This document shows, piece by piece, positions 34,101 through 46,814 of a stretch of 64,000 bases of DNA. Position numbers and translations under genes: made by a program. Positions within the stretch are counted from its first letter, which is position 1; every line of letters starts with the position of its first letter. This stretch comes from Pochonia chlamydosporia 170 (taxonomy: Eukaryota; Ascomycota; Sordariomycetes; Hypocreales; Clavicipitaceae), in NCBI RefSeq assembly GCF_001653235.2, contig NW_019154043.1, positions 496,001-560,000 of the forward strand. Reading direction: 5' to 3'. The notes beneath the pieces were generated by a model. The model was given only the letters and a program-made list of their open reading frames with translations, had not been told where the DNA came from and made no database searches.

Positions 34101-37100
34101 GTCCGGTTGTCCCTCGTCACCAGGAGTCTGCAGTGAGACCCGGGCTGGTTCTTGGTCTTGGAAAGGGGCGTGCAAGAAGAACATTGCAGTCCCCAATGTC
34201 AAAATACGAATTGGCCCTGGCCCCTCGGAGTCTCGGGGTTGTTTTAGAATGATTGCAGGCAATATTGTCTCGGTAAAATCATTGCTGGATGACGAGCCCT
34301 GTCGGTCTTGTTCGTCTGTTGAGGACCTTCCTCTGGATCGTAATAATTGGCGAATTTGAACTTGGACCATCTCGCCAATTGGCGATGAAAGACATCTAAC
34401 CAATTGGAAATGTCCACTTCCCCGCCCCTCCGGTCCCCAACATCAGCCCGAACTTGGAAAAGCAGTAAGTTACTCCGTACGTTAGCGATATATGTCTTTG
34501 GTCATAATTCTCTGCCTGTTACCTCGTTTGCTCGCCTTAAGCAACAGCCTGTCCCAACTTGGTTCAATCAACAAGGGCTCAAATCTCAGCCAGTGATGCC
34601 TCACGCAATAAAACCCCGCAATGGACCAGACTCCTTGGAGAGTTCCCAAAGCGTCATCCTGCAGCTGCCCGCTCACCGCTGCTTCACGGCCAAGGTACGG
34701 CGTTAGGTGGTGTGCTTGTCGGCTGCTGTCGATATGCAGGGTCATGGTGCCTTGTTGAGTACTGAATACTACCAGCCTCCATAAAACACAGCCAGAGTAG
34801 TGTGCGAGATAATGTCCAAGTTTCTGACCGATTTCGTAGCAAACGATCACCCTCTCGGTCCCATCAGCATCATCTCATCTGACTTGCTAACAAATTCTGT
34901 GTCGGCTGCCATGCGCAACTGAAATATCAGACAGTTTCACAACGGGATGGCGACGGTAGCTGCCCAGGGGACTTTTCTTTCAGTGCCCGACATACAGGTA
35001 CCACGGATTCTCGGATACGATGGTTTCGGATTTGAAGCAGAGATTTGTGGCAGCAGCATTTGCCTACCATACGACTTCCCGTTCCTCGTAAACCCAGCCT
35101 TTGCTGATTGGGTTTTTGACGTGGTAACGCATCCCAAAGCTTGGGACCCGAGGGGTTACAAGGTATGCAGCCAACAAAGGGTTGCCGTATAGAGCCGCAG
35201 TGCACTATTATGATATAGGGTTGTGGTGATGTATACTTAGATTCGGTTGCCACAGTCTGTATCTGGCGGTATAGCTGACACGCTGCGATTCGCTCCCACA
35301 GCCTTCTTTCTTGACGATTGCTTGCCCGAGTTGATTACCCATTGCCTTTGTCGGAGAACGTCTCGACCCCGGCGCGGTGCAACTGTTTCCCGATTTGCTG
35401 GACATCCGCGCAGGCCAAGACGTTGCAAGCTATCCCACTGAACCTTATTTACGTTGCCATCCGGCGCGTTTCCAAAGGGCTTCGTAGGAGTCGTGTCTTG
35501 TGCACAACTGTCGAAATGCGCATTATGATTGGGCCTACACAACCTCCGTACAGAGGTGGTTGGAATTGTCCTCTGGTGTGGTTTTGAACGACAAGACAAG
35601 GTACATCCTGGAATACTGGCCTCAGCAGCTCTTTCAATTTGCAGTAGAACGGGGTAGCTTGCAGGGAAGAATTGTGACGAAACTTAGTCCCAAATCAACC
35701 AGAACCCTGCCACAGCACAGGCCGTGTGCTAGGACGTCATGGCCATGCCATGTCGCAGTGATAAATTAGCATATGGTGGCACCACAAGGCTTTACAGGAT
35801 GAGCCACACACAAACCCCCTGGACCGAAGCCTGATAGACAGCTCACGGCGTCCTTTCGTGATGGCTGGTGACGAGACCCCCTCCCTTTGGGAGATAGATC
35901 AGCTTTGCAGATCCATCATAGCATGGGGACAGGTTACGTTGCCCATCGGTTTCAAACATTGCAGCCATTCGTTGCGGAAGTGGAAGAAACAGCTAGCATG
36001 GGTAATGTCTTGCTCCATCAGGCATGGCTCTCAGGCGAAACACAGGTATCTGGCTTGAAAACTGGGGCCGAAAGGCGGAAGGATGCAGGTTACCCGAATT
36101 GCATGCATGGTCCGCATGAAAAATACATCACGTGATGTGCCGCTGCTGTGGTTGGTGAGCGGGACGGCCCTTGTGTCGAGCCAATCAGTCTTGGAGCATG
36201 GTTGTGAGGGCTGAATCAAAGTGTTGGATAGACAGCCCCCTCCAATGACCAACCCCTGAGCCTTACATGGTGCAACACTGTTGATGTAGCGCAACATAGG
36301 AGAGAAAATGTCGGTGTGGCAGCGAGTAGTGGTAAGTAGTTGATAGCCAGCCCAGCCAATACTTCGTAGATGTGGATGGTAAGTCGTGCTTGACGGTGGC
36401 AAGCTGACATTCACCGAGACGGGACTGACTGGTCGGTATGCAGCCGCGCGTTTGGTGTTTGACGGGCAGCCGCTTTTGCCTGGATGGTATTCCAAAGTCC
36501 CACCCGACATGTCACCTCCTCTGCTGTGTGAACAATGCATTGATGCGGGTCGGTCTGCAGACGGAGCTTTCGACGTCACCTGCACGGCCGAGTGTTCGAG
36601 TTGCTCCCACCTGCTGGAAGTCAACCCCCCAGACACACCAGACTCGACGAAGGTAAAATGTCTGTGGGTCTCTGGTCGTCAACAAGAGCTGAGGGCAGAG
36701 AATGAGGGGGGACAAGCAATCCTGGTGCAGAAGCCCTTGGCTATGTGTCCGGCGATAGACTCTCCTCGTTTGCGGTGTCAACGGTCCTCGAGGTGAGGGC
36801 AAGGGTGATGCCTTGAAGTGACACGGTTCAGCCTCTGGTCAATAGAGCTGAAAAGAACTACTCGTCCAGTGCCTTTGGTTCCCGTCCAGGCGCTGATTAC
36901 GAGCAGGCCACAGGGGTCGGCTCTTTCATCGAAAACGTTCTGTAGGCAAGGCTGGTGCACAGGTTCTTCTTTGCTGGAGCGATTGGATGCGGTAACATTG
37001 TTTGGGCGGCTTTGGTAACCAGGCCAGGTCCTCCCACTTGCTCCAGTTGTCAGGATGTTCTCAAGTGAGATAACATTGCAGCCAAGAAAAGGAAACATTG

Positions 37101-40100
37101 AAACAAAGGCCATTGGACCCATGGGTAGCCCCCCTGAACAGAAGTTGGGCGACTTAACATGATGTCTGGTGAAAACCAACATTGAAAGCTTACCGGGTTG
37201 GTTGCTCCTGCCATCTGGAAAATGTTCCCCGATCAGCGCACAATTGGAAGGCACTTTCCGGAAGACACTTTTCAGTTCCTGATGTTTGGTGTGGTAAGTG
37301 CTACCCAGGACATGGCACAATGTGCGAGACGAGTCAAGTGGTGTCAAACTAGAAAGTGGGGTCGGATGGGTGTAGCTACAAGGACGCATGCATGGAGCAA
37401 ACAAAGCAATTATCATCTAACCCAAATAGCCGACAATGGTACTTTCGCAATCCAATACGATCTTCTGGCACCCTTTGGCAGTGTGTAAAGCTTGATTCTT
37501 GTGGAAGGCAGCGAAAGGGCCAACGTCGTTGGGCCGATGTGGCTCAACTGCGACAACGTCACACATTGGATGCCATTTCATCCAAAAGGTCTGCCCCGCC
37601 AGGAAGATTTGTGCCCACGAGCCAGTTGTAAGACATAGAGGACTAACTTGCCTACAGATGTCTTACAAGTCTAACAGGGCAGGTACTTCTTCTCTTTGAA
37701 ACCGCTCTGGAGAAACTCGTGGGAGTCCCTGAGAGACGCATTCTCTCCACGTCTCAAGCTTATCTTGCACCCATCAAGATTTTGAGGCGAGCGTTGAGCA
37801 CCGGTAGCACCTGCCAATTGCCAGAAATGAATCTAGGTTACGTTCTCATGGCAAACTCTCAATCCAAGGTGATAGGAGTGCAAACTGCTTTGCATGGGAC
37901 GACCTGTATCTTCGTGACCCCTGGTCCCGAAATCAAGGCGGAGACTCAATCCAATATTCAATATTCAATCACTCATCATACGTTGAGCCCAAGTTTACTT
38001 TCATCGAACGATGTTTGGTGGTAATAATACTCGTACCTTTTTCGCAAGTCGGGTCATCAGTTCTCACCTGGCGACCACCACTACCCGACGCCGTCTTTCC
38101 CCAATGGAAACGGGGTTCGGCTTTGATTTGGAACCTGTGGCCTAGCAGCCCTGTTCGTTTCAGCATTTTGCCTAATAGTCTCTACCATCCCCCATCTGTG
38201 CTCCATTCGGAGCCTCATCGATCTGGACGTGGCAAACTGGAGAATTTGGCCGCTATGGAGCATGGGGAAAACAGGGTGACGCCATCCCAGCTACGTATTT
38301 GGCGGACAGGCTCACATTTGTGTTTCTTTGACAGCTGGAGATTTTCCGACAATAGCCTGGGCCATTCGTCGAGCATGGATCCTGCACTTGTAAAACTTCA
38401 ATCCATGTCAATTCTGCCGGCAATACTGGATTTTTTCTGCCATTACGCGTTCCTCTGAGCTAACACAAACGTTCATCGATCCTCAACATCATGCTCGGCT
38501 CAATCGAGAATTCTCATCAAGACTGGCCTCGGAGTCGATCACCTGCGTTAAGAAAGTCTTCAGGGCTCTCCTACCATCGAATTTATCGCTTGCACGACTG
38601 ATCATCTCTTGTGATCGATACTAAGCCGTTCGTTGTACGAGGTGCCCCAAAGACTGGGATGGGTGCAGGGACATGGCGCGGCAAGGACGGGACGAGCCTT
38701 GTTGCGTTTGACCGATGCCTATTCACCTACACCCCTCCCTGGCCCTCCCGTGTTGGTATGCATGCGCTACGAAGACCCTGGTTGATTAGGCACCATTGGT
38801 CTAACCCTGCCAGTGCCGTGGACTGGCGTTCCCTTTGCTCACTCGGTCTGCAGATGAAGAGGGTGGGAAGATTAAGTCTTTGACGCTTCGATGGAGAATG
38901 TCAAATTTCTCTCTCAGACTTTCGGCGGATGTGTAATTCAATGGTGGGTTGTACGAGCTGCTTTGCCACTAATTCTTCACAACGGGACTGTTTTGGACGG
39001 TGCTTGAGTGGATGGGTGCCAACAAAACCATGCGAGATTGTCACGCTGGAGGCAAAAATTGAACCAGAGGGTGCTTGAAACCAAGCCACACCGCTGACCG
39101 TTGGTCTTCAACCAGGTAACAAACCCTGGATTCGGATTTTCACTGGACGACGGTCAACAGCCTTGTTGTCGAGCCAGACCAACCAGCAGCCAGGTCTCGG
39201 TGCGTTCCCAAACCGTCGGGAAGCGCTAGGGCCGACCCACAGAACGGTTCATCAGGTCTGGTTCCCCTCAGCCGCCTTGGTGGCGATCTGTTGCTTGTCC
39301 TGCTGGACTTTGGGAGGCCGAGGCTACGTCCTTGTAGTAGCTGGGGAATATGATCGTCAGCATCGACTCCATCAAACCAAGGGCGATGACAGAAGAGACC
39401 ATCAGTGGCGCAATCACCATGGCCCCAGGTTGAATCCGCGAGCATCACGACCCAGGCTTTGATGCCGATGCGAAAATAACAATCAGTGACGAGGTACTGT
39501 GCAGCGGCAGTTGGAATGTTATTGAAAATCCAGCCACCAGCTTTGTTAGCGACGAGCTGGGGAGGTCGAAGGAATTACGTCACGAAGAGTCAAACTCAGA
39601 AGACGATGCCATTTGAAGATTTATTCTTTGTTCCGCTGATATCGGTTGCCAGCCGAGCCCGAACAATTTTTTTGCGTAGGAGTGTATCGTACGCTCTTGC
39701 GAGCAATTAATTGTTCGATCCTGCTGATGGCTTCTGTTTACGTTCAAACACCTTTTTTCCCCTCTAGGATGAGACAGGGCATTGCCAGGCCTCAATGACG
39801 GACGATGGTAATTCAATTTCAGGTTGCCGCTGAGTGATTTAGAGGCAGCACCACGGCTTTCAGGGAAGAGTCGATAACAGCACAGAACAAGTCACCTAAC
39901 AACTGCAAGGATCAGGAGCCGGTTCCTGCCAATGGAGGTGGTCATTCTCCAACAACCTACAACAGCTCACTCACTTGCGCTACTTTTACAAATAATGAAA
40001 TGCCCATCAAGGCAAACCACATCCACACTATTAATCTCAGTGTGAACCGCTCACATAGGCGATCCTTGTTGCTGTCACCACCCCATCAGCACCCATTCCA

Positions 40101-43100
40101 ATGGACCAGAATGAAGCAGAAGCCCACAGGCGCAGAGTAGGGCTTGAAGGGCGGAAAGTAAGGGAAGTGCATGAAGGGCGACGAGGGACACTAGCAGCCA
40201 GCGGGAGGATCCACGCGAATCCCAAAGGCACACTACTCGTGCATGCTGCGGCCGCCTCTGCAGCCAACCCGCTCTCGGGAACGGGCGCCGTCCCTCGGGA
40301 CCCCAGACGGACAAACCTTGGAACATGAGTCGTTTATTTATGGGTGAATAGGGAACCTCCCTGGTCCATGGGGAAAGGCAAACGCCGCCGCTCCTGCTCC
40401 ATTGTATTGTACCAGTGACACAATGATGGGGAGGGGGGCGTTTGGTCTTGTAAGCCCTAGCGCGGATGCAAGAACACTTGCACAACGCGCTCGTACGACA
40501 CGCATTTGATGGAAGCCCAACTTTGTGTCTAAGGCGGGTGACAACAAGACGCATTAGACCAACAGCAGCCAGGAAAGCACTGTCATGGCTTCGGCGGCGA
40601 AGGCCGATACCTAGAAACACGAAGAAGTGATCCACTCCATGACCATCATCGGCCTCATGTTGTGGCTCCAACCTGGTCTTCCTTTATCGTGCATTCACCA
40701 AGAAGGATCCGCTGGAGAGGGGCATGATACACTAAATAAGTTGATTGACTCACAACAAACAGTGTCTGTTCAATGCACTCAAAGTCGCGTGTCTTGGCAG
40801 TTCACAGCAGGCTTGAGCATGGCTTGTTTCGTGGGCAGCCTTTCACACTTGGAGAGCATCTGAGTCTCTATCCCGCGATTTTTGACACCAGACAACAAGA
40901 CATCTGAAGTGTTGCCGTTCCGGGCAGCTGCCGGCGAACAGCCCGTGACACTTGTTGTCTCCCGATTTGTCTCCCCGGTTAGCCGGCGGCTGCGAATTTG
41001 GGTTGGAATTGTTTCCTCAATGACACATCTCAAAACTTGGTGGACGTGCTGCGTGGATAGAAAGCGTCTGCACACCCACCAACAAGGTCTGCCAGTCTCC
41101 GGCAGTCCATTTGGATGCTGGGCTCCCATTCAGGACTGCAGCCCACAAGCCACGCATATAGCTGCACATCTCATCCACACCACACACACCCTGCCACGCA
41201 CAAGAAAGTGCTCACCCCCTTAATCCACTGTTCTCGTGGCGTCTCGCACACTTCTTCTCATCGCCCGATTGTGGCTCGCTCGCTTGGGCCAGGAGCGCAA
41301 CCCACCTAGTGTTTTGTTTGCATCATGCTTCCGCGGCGTGAGCGGACCAGCTGCCTTTTGTGGAGGAATCTCGGCGGAGCGTGATTGACCAAGAAAAGCC
41401 TGGCACTCGCCAGGGGCGGTGACTGAATCAACCATGAATGGCCACTCACTATTCGTGAATGCCAGAAGCAATGAGATGGAACCAGTTTTGCTTTGTTTCC
41501 ACCAGCTGCATAACTGGTAGCCAACGAGCTGCTCCATCCGTTCCGTTGGGTCAGGGCTAATTGTGGTAGTTCGCCGCCAATCTATTACCGACATCAATGC
41601 TCCGTCAGATGTTCAGACTAATGACCACCAATTTTCCAAATGTTGCAATGTGCCAACATCTTGCATCTCACTCATCCATTCATGGCATGAGGGGTACACA
41701 CACCTTTCCTACGAATTGTGAACGATCACAACATGGATCCAATGCGTCCCTCCACTATAATATTACTCGACCCAGACGGAATATACCACTCGCAACCGAA
41801 ACTGCATGCGTCGCCCACACAGCCATGAGACCCTTGACCCCGTTTTCCCACCGTCATAGGAGGTGTGGAGAGATGCCCTTTCTTCATGGAATGGTCAAGA
41901 TACAACACGAAAATAGTTGACAGCATAAGTATCAGACCGCGAAGCTGCTTTCCTCCCATTTCCTTCCTTCCATTCACTTTTTTCCCGCTGCCGCGAGAAA
42001 ACACATCGTGTTTGAGGGAGCTTGGGGCATAATCGATGCCTCAGTACATCTATGAAAACGGGTTTTGTGACGACAGTACGGAGTATTCACTCGGTGGCTG
42101 AGCCAAGCACACAGAACAAACTGGTGGTGAACGAGACCCATGTAGAAAACCAAGGTCGATTGCATGCACGTCAGATGTGACTGAGCCAAATACGGCGTGC
42201 CACATCAAGATCGAATCATCTTCACCGCCGGCCAGCAATCTTCGGCAGTCAAATTATGAGGTAGTCATGGAGAGTCCGGTGCTGGCAGCAGGGAGACAAT
42301 TGGTAGCTATAGTCAACCACATTTGCCTTGTGCTTTCAGTTTAACTCTTCCATGGGCTGAAGGCTTGCAAACAGTCCGAAGGAGCATGGGTTGTCATCAC
42401 CCGCTGATCAATGCGATGCAGTCATTGCTGGTGTAGCACCGTGGCTCATAAGCGGGCAGGCTACTCAAGAAATGTTTGCGCATGCCTCGAGGTCCAAGGG
42501 GTAAAGGGAGGAAACCCGCCAGGGAAATGGTGCTCGTTTGCATCCAATGTGTTGGCCCTGTGATGCATGCCGTGTCAATCGCTGGCTGGGCCTCGGTTTT
42601 GTGGTTACTCTACTTGGATGCCAGTTGCACCTAGGCGCAGGGGAGCTGAGGAGCGGACCGAATTTCTGTTCAATGTTTGCATTTCCTTGCCAAATGCTGG
42701 CGTTTACTTTGGCAGAATCAATGACTGCGGTAAGCCGGCGCTGACAATCCAGCCAGTGTATTCTCGACATCACGAAGAGAACAAAGAGTGTGAGAAGGAA
42801 AATGCTAGTTTGCCGATGATGGAGACAACAAGAAAGACGCCGACAAGGCTCAGCAGAATCGCCACTCTATTCCATCTTCTACCCTTGTACTTTTGCAAAA
42901 GCACTAACTGTAGTGACGAGAATGAAGCTTTTCATTGTGGCACAACGAGGTGCCCAGGTGTTGAGACCCGGTCGCTTTCGGACGAGACATACACCTACAC
43001 CTTCACCTTCACCTGTGGAAGCAACAACATAGTACGAGAAGTGGTGACAGCTCCGGCCGGTTGCGTGCAATAGGCCTCAAGACACTAATAATAAGAAGTC

Positions 43101-45462
43101 AGTCAATACAGAAGAACTTGGTATGAATGACGGAGGAGCTGCTGGGAAGCGTTGTCAATGCTGCCGGATCTGTACTCAGTGTCGCGTCACCAACCCCAAG
43201 CCACGCCCGGTTGCTTGGACATGGCGAGACATGTCACCTACTGGACAAATGCTGCTGCGTTTCCAGTTGACGCTAGACCGAGCGAACCAGACAGATTCGA
43301 AGGTCTGGTCTGGTAAGCCTCAGCCTAGGGCCGAGCAATGGGAACGGCACGACGCCGGCCCATCCGCCCGTCGCTACATTCCCGTCTTCTAGGTTCCCAT
43401 GCCGTGTCATTCCATGCATCCAGAGGGGCTTTCCTGTCGTCTGCATTGATCTCGTTCAGTCCGCTTGGTCCGTCCAGGCAGCCCACAGAGTCCCTCCAAG
43501 TCGACCTTGTACCATACCTGGTCGACCATCCACCAGACATGCTGCTAGCCTGCAGCATCCGTCTGTCCTGTCCCCTGCAGGACAGAAAGCGTGAGCAGCC
43601 CGGCCTGCGACCAAGAGTGGTCTTGGACTTGGCCCTTGAACCTTGAACCTGGGCCCTGTCCCATGGGTTATTGCAGCACTGGCAAATATCTAGTTACACA
43701 CCCCTCCTGTCATCAGCGCGGGGGTATCGCGTACAGTACAGACGCATCACTGTGACCTTGGCCCCAGCGCTCGCCTTCAGCACCCCGACGGAAGCCCAGT
43801 GAGCGGCCTGGAGGCTGGACGAAGGCCCCGAATGGGCTTCCAAGGCGATCTGTACAATCGAACCCAACAGATTGTTGTGTAAAGTCGTTACTTAGATTGA
43901 AACGGACAATGGCACCAACGCATATCCCGGCGGCTTCTCAATCCCTCACGATGTCCAGTGTTCCAATTACCACGGGCCGCTTGGTGTCTTTGTCCTTTGT
44001 AAGACTGTTCGATCTTTCAGCGGTCTGGCTCCTGAACTTTGGCCGAATCCACCATTTTGCTTTAGCTACCTCGGCCCACGCCTGTAGACCAAAATGGGAG
44101 GCAGAACGGGCAAATTTCGCCTCCTCAAGGCGAAATAGCATCAACCTTACGTTCACCGCTTCGGCTGGGTAAAGCTTGGGGCGATTAGTACGCCTATCCG
44201 GTCTCTGTTTCTAACGAACAACGGCGGCAGAGGCATCGGAGTGATTTCATAGTCAGCGAAGTTGTAGAAGCTTGGTTCTTTGTTTTAGCGCCGGAGACGG
44301 CGAGCCTCATCCCATATCGGCCTGCGAAGGGGGCGGACAGCAAACAGCCCAAGGGACAGATCAGGAGTCTTGTAGCTCAATTTCTGAATCGGCGGCGATT
44401 TTGAGATATCAACAATGATGAGACTGTTTGGAGATCAGTTGTTGGCCTCCATATATGTATACCTGCATATGTCAAGGCGTTTCGCCGCTCGGGAGAAAGC
44501 GTCACGCAGGGTCACTGAAAGGCTGCAACCGGGGCCGAAGCGTTGGTGGTAAGCCTTGTGTCTTGCACCAGATTTGTCCGCTTCGTAAGAGGTCAGGCCT
44601 GTACAATACTGCCCAGCCTGGTTGGCGATATTTTTGCGGTTTACTTGGCAGGGCAAAGGGGGCGTGTGATCAATTCTGAGCTGTGATTGCAGGTTCGAGA
44701 GCTAGAGTGATTGACTGAGTGAGTGCGCGAGTGCGTGCCAGGTACTTCAGGTAAGGGGGGTACATGGGCGCACTGGTTCGCAAGGGATCATATCAAATAC
44801 TTGACAACATTGAACACTTGAGCACTAATTGTGCCGACAACGGGCTTCAATGTTCGACGGCGTTCTGCATCATGCCTGCAGCTGTAGACCTGTCGACTCC
44901 TGGAGCTTTGTGCCTGGTATGGCCCAAGGGTCTGGTCAAGGTCTGGTCTGTTTGTCCTCACGAGCTGTACACCCTGCTCACTGTGCTCAGAACGGGAACA
45001 TGGGTCTGGTGGACGGGGCCTTGGACTCGGACTTGGGGAGTTGAGCAACATTCAACCAACCAGGCAAAAAGACCAGACCAGAAATTAAAGACCTGACGCA
45101 ATACGACCCAGAGACACAGAGACCGGAGGTTATTGCCAATTCCTGTCTGGTTGGGCATTTCATCACGGCATAGGGCACAGGGCACAGGGCACAATCGCTC
45201 TGAGAATCCCCCATGGGGCTGCCGAGCTCCAGACCAAATGCTGTCTGGTGCGCTCAATGTGGCCTACTAGACTTCCTTGCTGGTAATCATACCTAAGCAC
45301 AGAAGTACTCGATGTCGATTTCTGGTGGGTGGTGATGTCTGGACTGCGTCAGTGTCAGAGTGGTGTGTCTAGATCCACACCCTCCGTGTACAATACACGC
45401 CCCTGGTTCAATGCCCCCGGTCCAAGTACGGAGTAGCAGCGACCGCGAGGGCAAGAGGTATG
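31165..45462. other. 14.3-kb gene-poor region upstream of the zinc-cluster gene
   Basis: No open frame here has the length, start codon and residue pattern of a real gene on either strand, and I found no splice-linked set of short frames either. Base composition looks similar to the coding parts of the window rather than strongly AT-biased, so it does not look like a RIP-mutated transposon relic. The longest frames (minus 36778-37416, 212 codons; minus 36031-36636) do not resemble any family. It may hold regulatory sequence, long non-coding RNA, or rapidly evolving DNA. Confidence 0.55.
45173..45193. repeat. GGGCACA heptamer, three copies
   Basis: Three tandem GGGCACA units just upstream of the ATG-free leader. 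Confidence 0.7.
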
Positions 45463-45506
45463 GAGTACTTGTAGGGACAATTGTCGCACTTCTCCCACGA
45501 CTTTTG

Positions 45507-45590
45507 TTGCTCTGCCCGACTTTGCTCTGCTCTGCTTCTGCTCTGCTCTGCTCTGCTTCTGCTCTGCTCTGCTCTGCTTTGCTTCTGATC
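45507..45590. repeat. CTCTG/CTTCTG pentamer-hexamer array
   Basis: About 15 units of CTCTG with CTTCTG and CTTTG variants; a second short array (CTTTG then CTCTG) sits at 45699-45726. Both fall within the ATG-free leader and keep it pyrimidine-rich. Confidence 0.8.
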
Positions 45591-45828
45591 TGGTCCAGTC
45601 TGGTTTGGTCTGTTCTGGTCTGTTCTTCTCTGACCAAACAGAGTCTGGAGTGAATCTGCGCGGCCATCAGGTCGTCCATAATAGCTCAGGTGGTGCCCTG
45701 CTTTGCTTTGCTCTGCTCTGCTCTGCCCAGCCCTGCTCTTCCTCGCCTTGGACGACGCACCTCACCTCGACTGTGCACCTCGCACCTTCCTCACACCAGA
45801 CACAGAAACAGCACTTGAGAGACGGACG

Positions 45829-45899
45829 CAGACACACACACATTTATTACACACCACACACACTCACACACACTCAAGCACACACACCAGAGACCACAC
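45829..45899. repeat. CA-rich simple sequence
   Basis: Runs of ACACAC broken by TTTATT, CTC and AAG, directly followed by the C/T-rich block. Simple sequence in the presumed leader or core promoter. Confidence 0.7.
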
Positions 45900-46814
45900 A
45901 CCTTTCTCTCGTCACTCGTCTCTCTCATTCTTTCTCGGCTCCCAACTTCTACTTCTTCTCCTCTACATCCCATCCACCTCTCTTCTCTGCGCTCGCACGC
46001 TCTCTCACCCTTTGCTTCCAGCCGCAGGTTCTACTTGAGAGAGAAAGTGCATTCTCTCTCGTCACCTCCTGTTTGCATTTGCATCGGATATCGGGTACTA
46101 GATACGATCGCTCATCGGAGCATTGCGCCAAATCCATCTACACAGTCCTGCCCTGTGTTCGGTGCTACGACGACATCATCCCGCAGCCTTGTCGCCCGAC
46201 TTGGCCATTTCCGCACTTATAGGTCAACCGTTAACCCCCAAGTCGCATTTGGCACACGCAGCCTCAGTTGCCAAATTTAATTCATCTTCAATTGCGTCTG
46301 ACTGTAGTCGTCCTTTGTGAGTCAACGCTTCGCGCGACCTCCGCCTGTCGCCGTCGCCATTTGCTTGGCTAGGAAATACGTTGTGTTGCGCTGCGTTTGC
46401 GTTGCATTTTGGTTTCCGTCGTGGGCACACGCAAGAAACCGCCTCTGCCTGCCTCCAGCGTCGCCACCTCACCTGGCTATCGATCCCAGTCTTCCCACCT
46501 GACCCGCACTCGGAGTCTCTGCGTCGCGACTGGTTCCATCCAAGGAACAATCCCGTCTTTTGCACGTCGACAAAGCGGACAAGATTTCCTCCAAATCGTC
46601 TTGTTTCGTCCAGACTAACACGTCACTGCACTCCATCGTCGCCGCGGAGGATACGCAGCTCCCAACTTCTCCCTGTCCAGCCTCAACGGCTTCTAATAGG
46701 CCCTCTCCACGCCATTGTTCGCAAAAGTTTCTAGGAAAGAGCCAAACCTGACCTATCTTGGCCTCCTGCCCAGACAGAGGCCAAACCCGTGCCTCAGCCT
46801 TGGAACGGCATAGT

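Larger units (their letters stand above)
45463..46814 (+). promoter_or_regulatory. Putative 1.35-kb ATG-free 5' leader of the zinc-cluster gene
   Basis: From the ATG at 45460 to the start codon at 46815 there is no ATG on the plus strand, checked line by line across 1352 nt, while CAT (ATG on the other strand) occurs about 23 times. C/T-rich sequence at 45880-46020, the type that surrounds transcription starts in filamentous fungi, lies inside. The simplest reading is a long transcribed leader kept free of upstream starts so that ribosomes reach the regulator's own ATG. Whether a leader intron exists is not clear. Confidence 0.6.

Noticed and set aside
36031..36636. 201-codon minus-strand frame
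   Set aside because: No recognisable motif and overlapping equally long frames on the other strand.
36778..37416. Longest open frame (minus, 212 codons) in the gene-poor block
   Set aside because: Composition is scattered, no domain or family pattern, no splice-linked partner frames; a chance frame is expected in 14 kb.
31165..45462. Large RIP-degraded transposon
   Set aside because: No strong AT bias, no reverse-transcriptase or transposase fragments, and no terminal repeats noticed.
45680..45700. tRNA A-box-like TAGCTCAGGTGG
   Set aside because: No B box (GGTTCGANTCC) within 90 bp and no acceptor stem can be formed.
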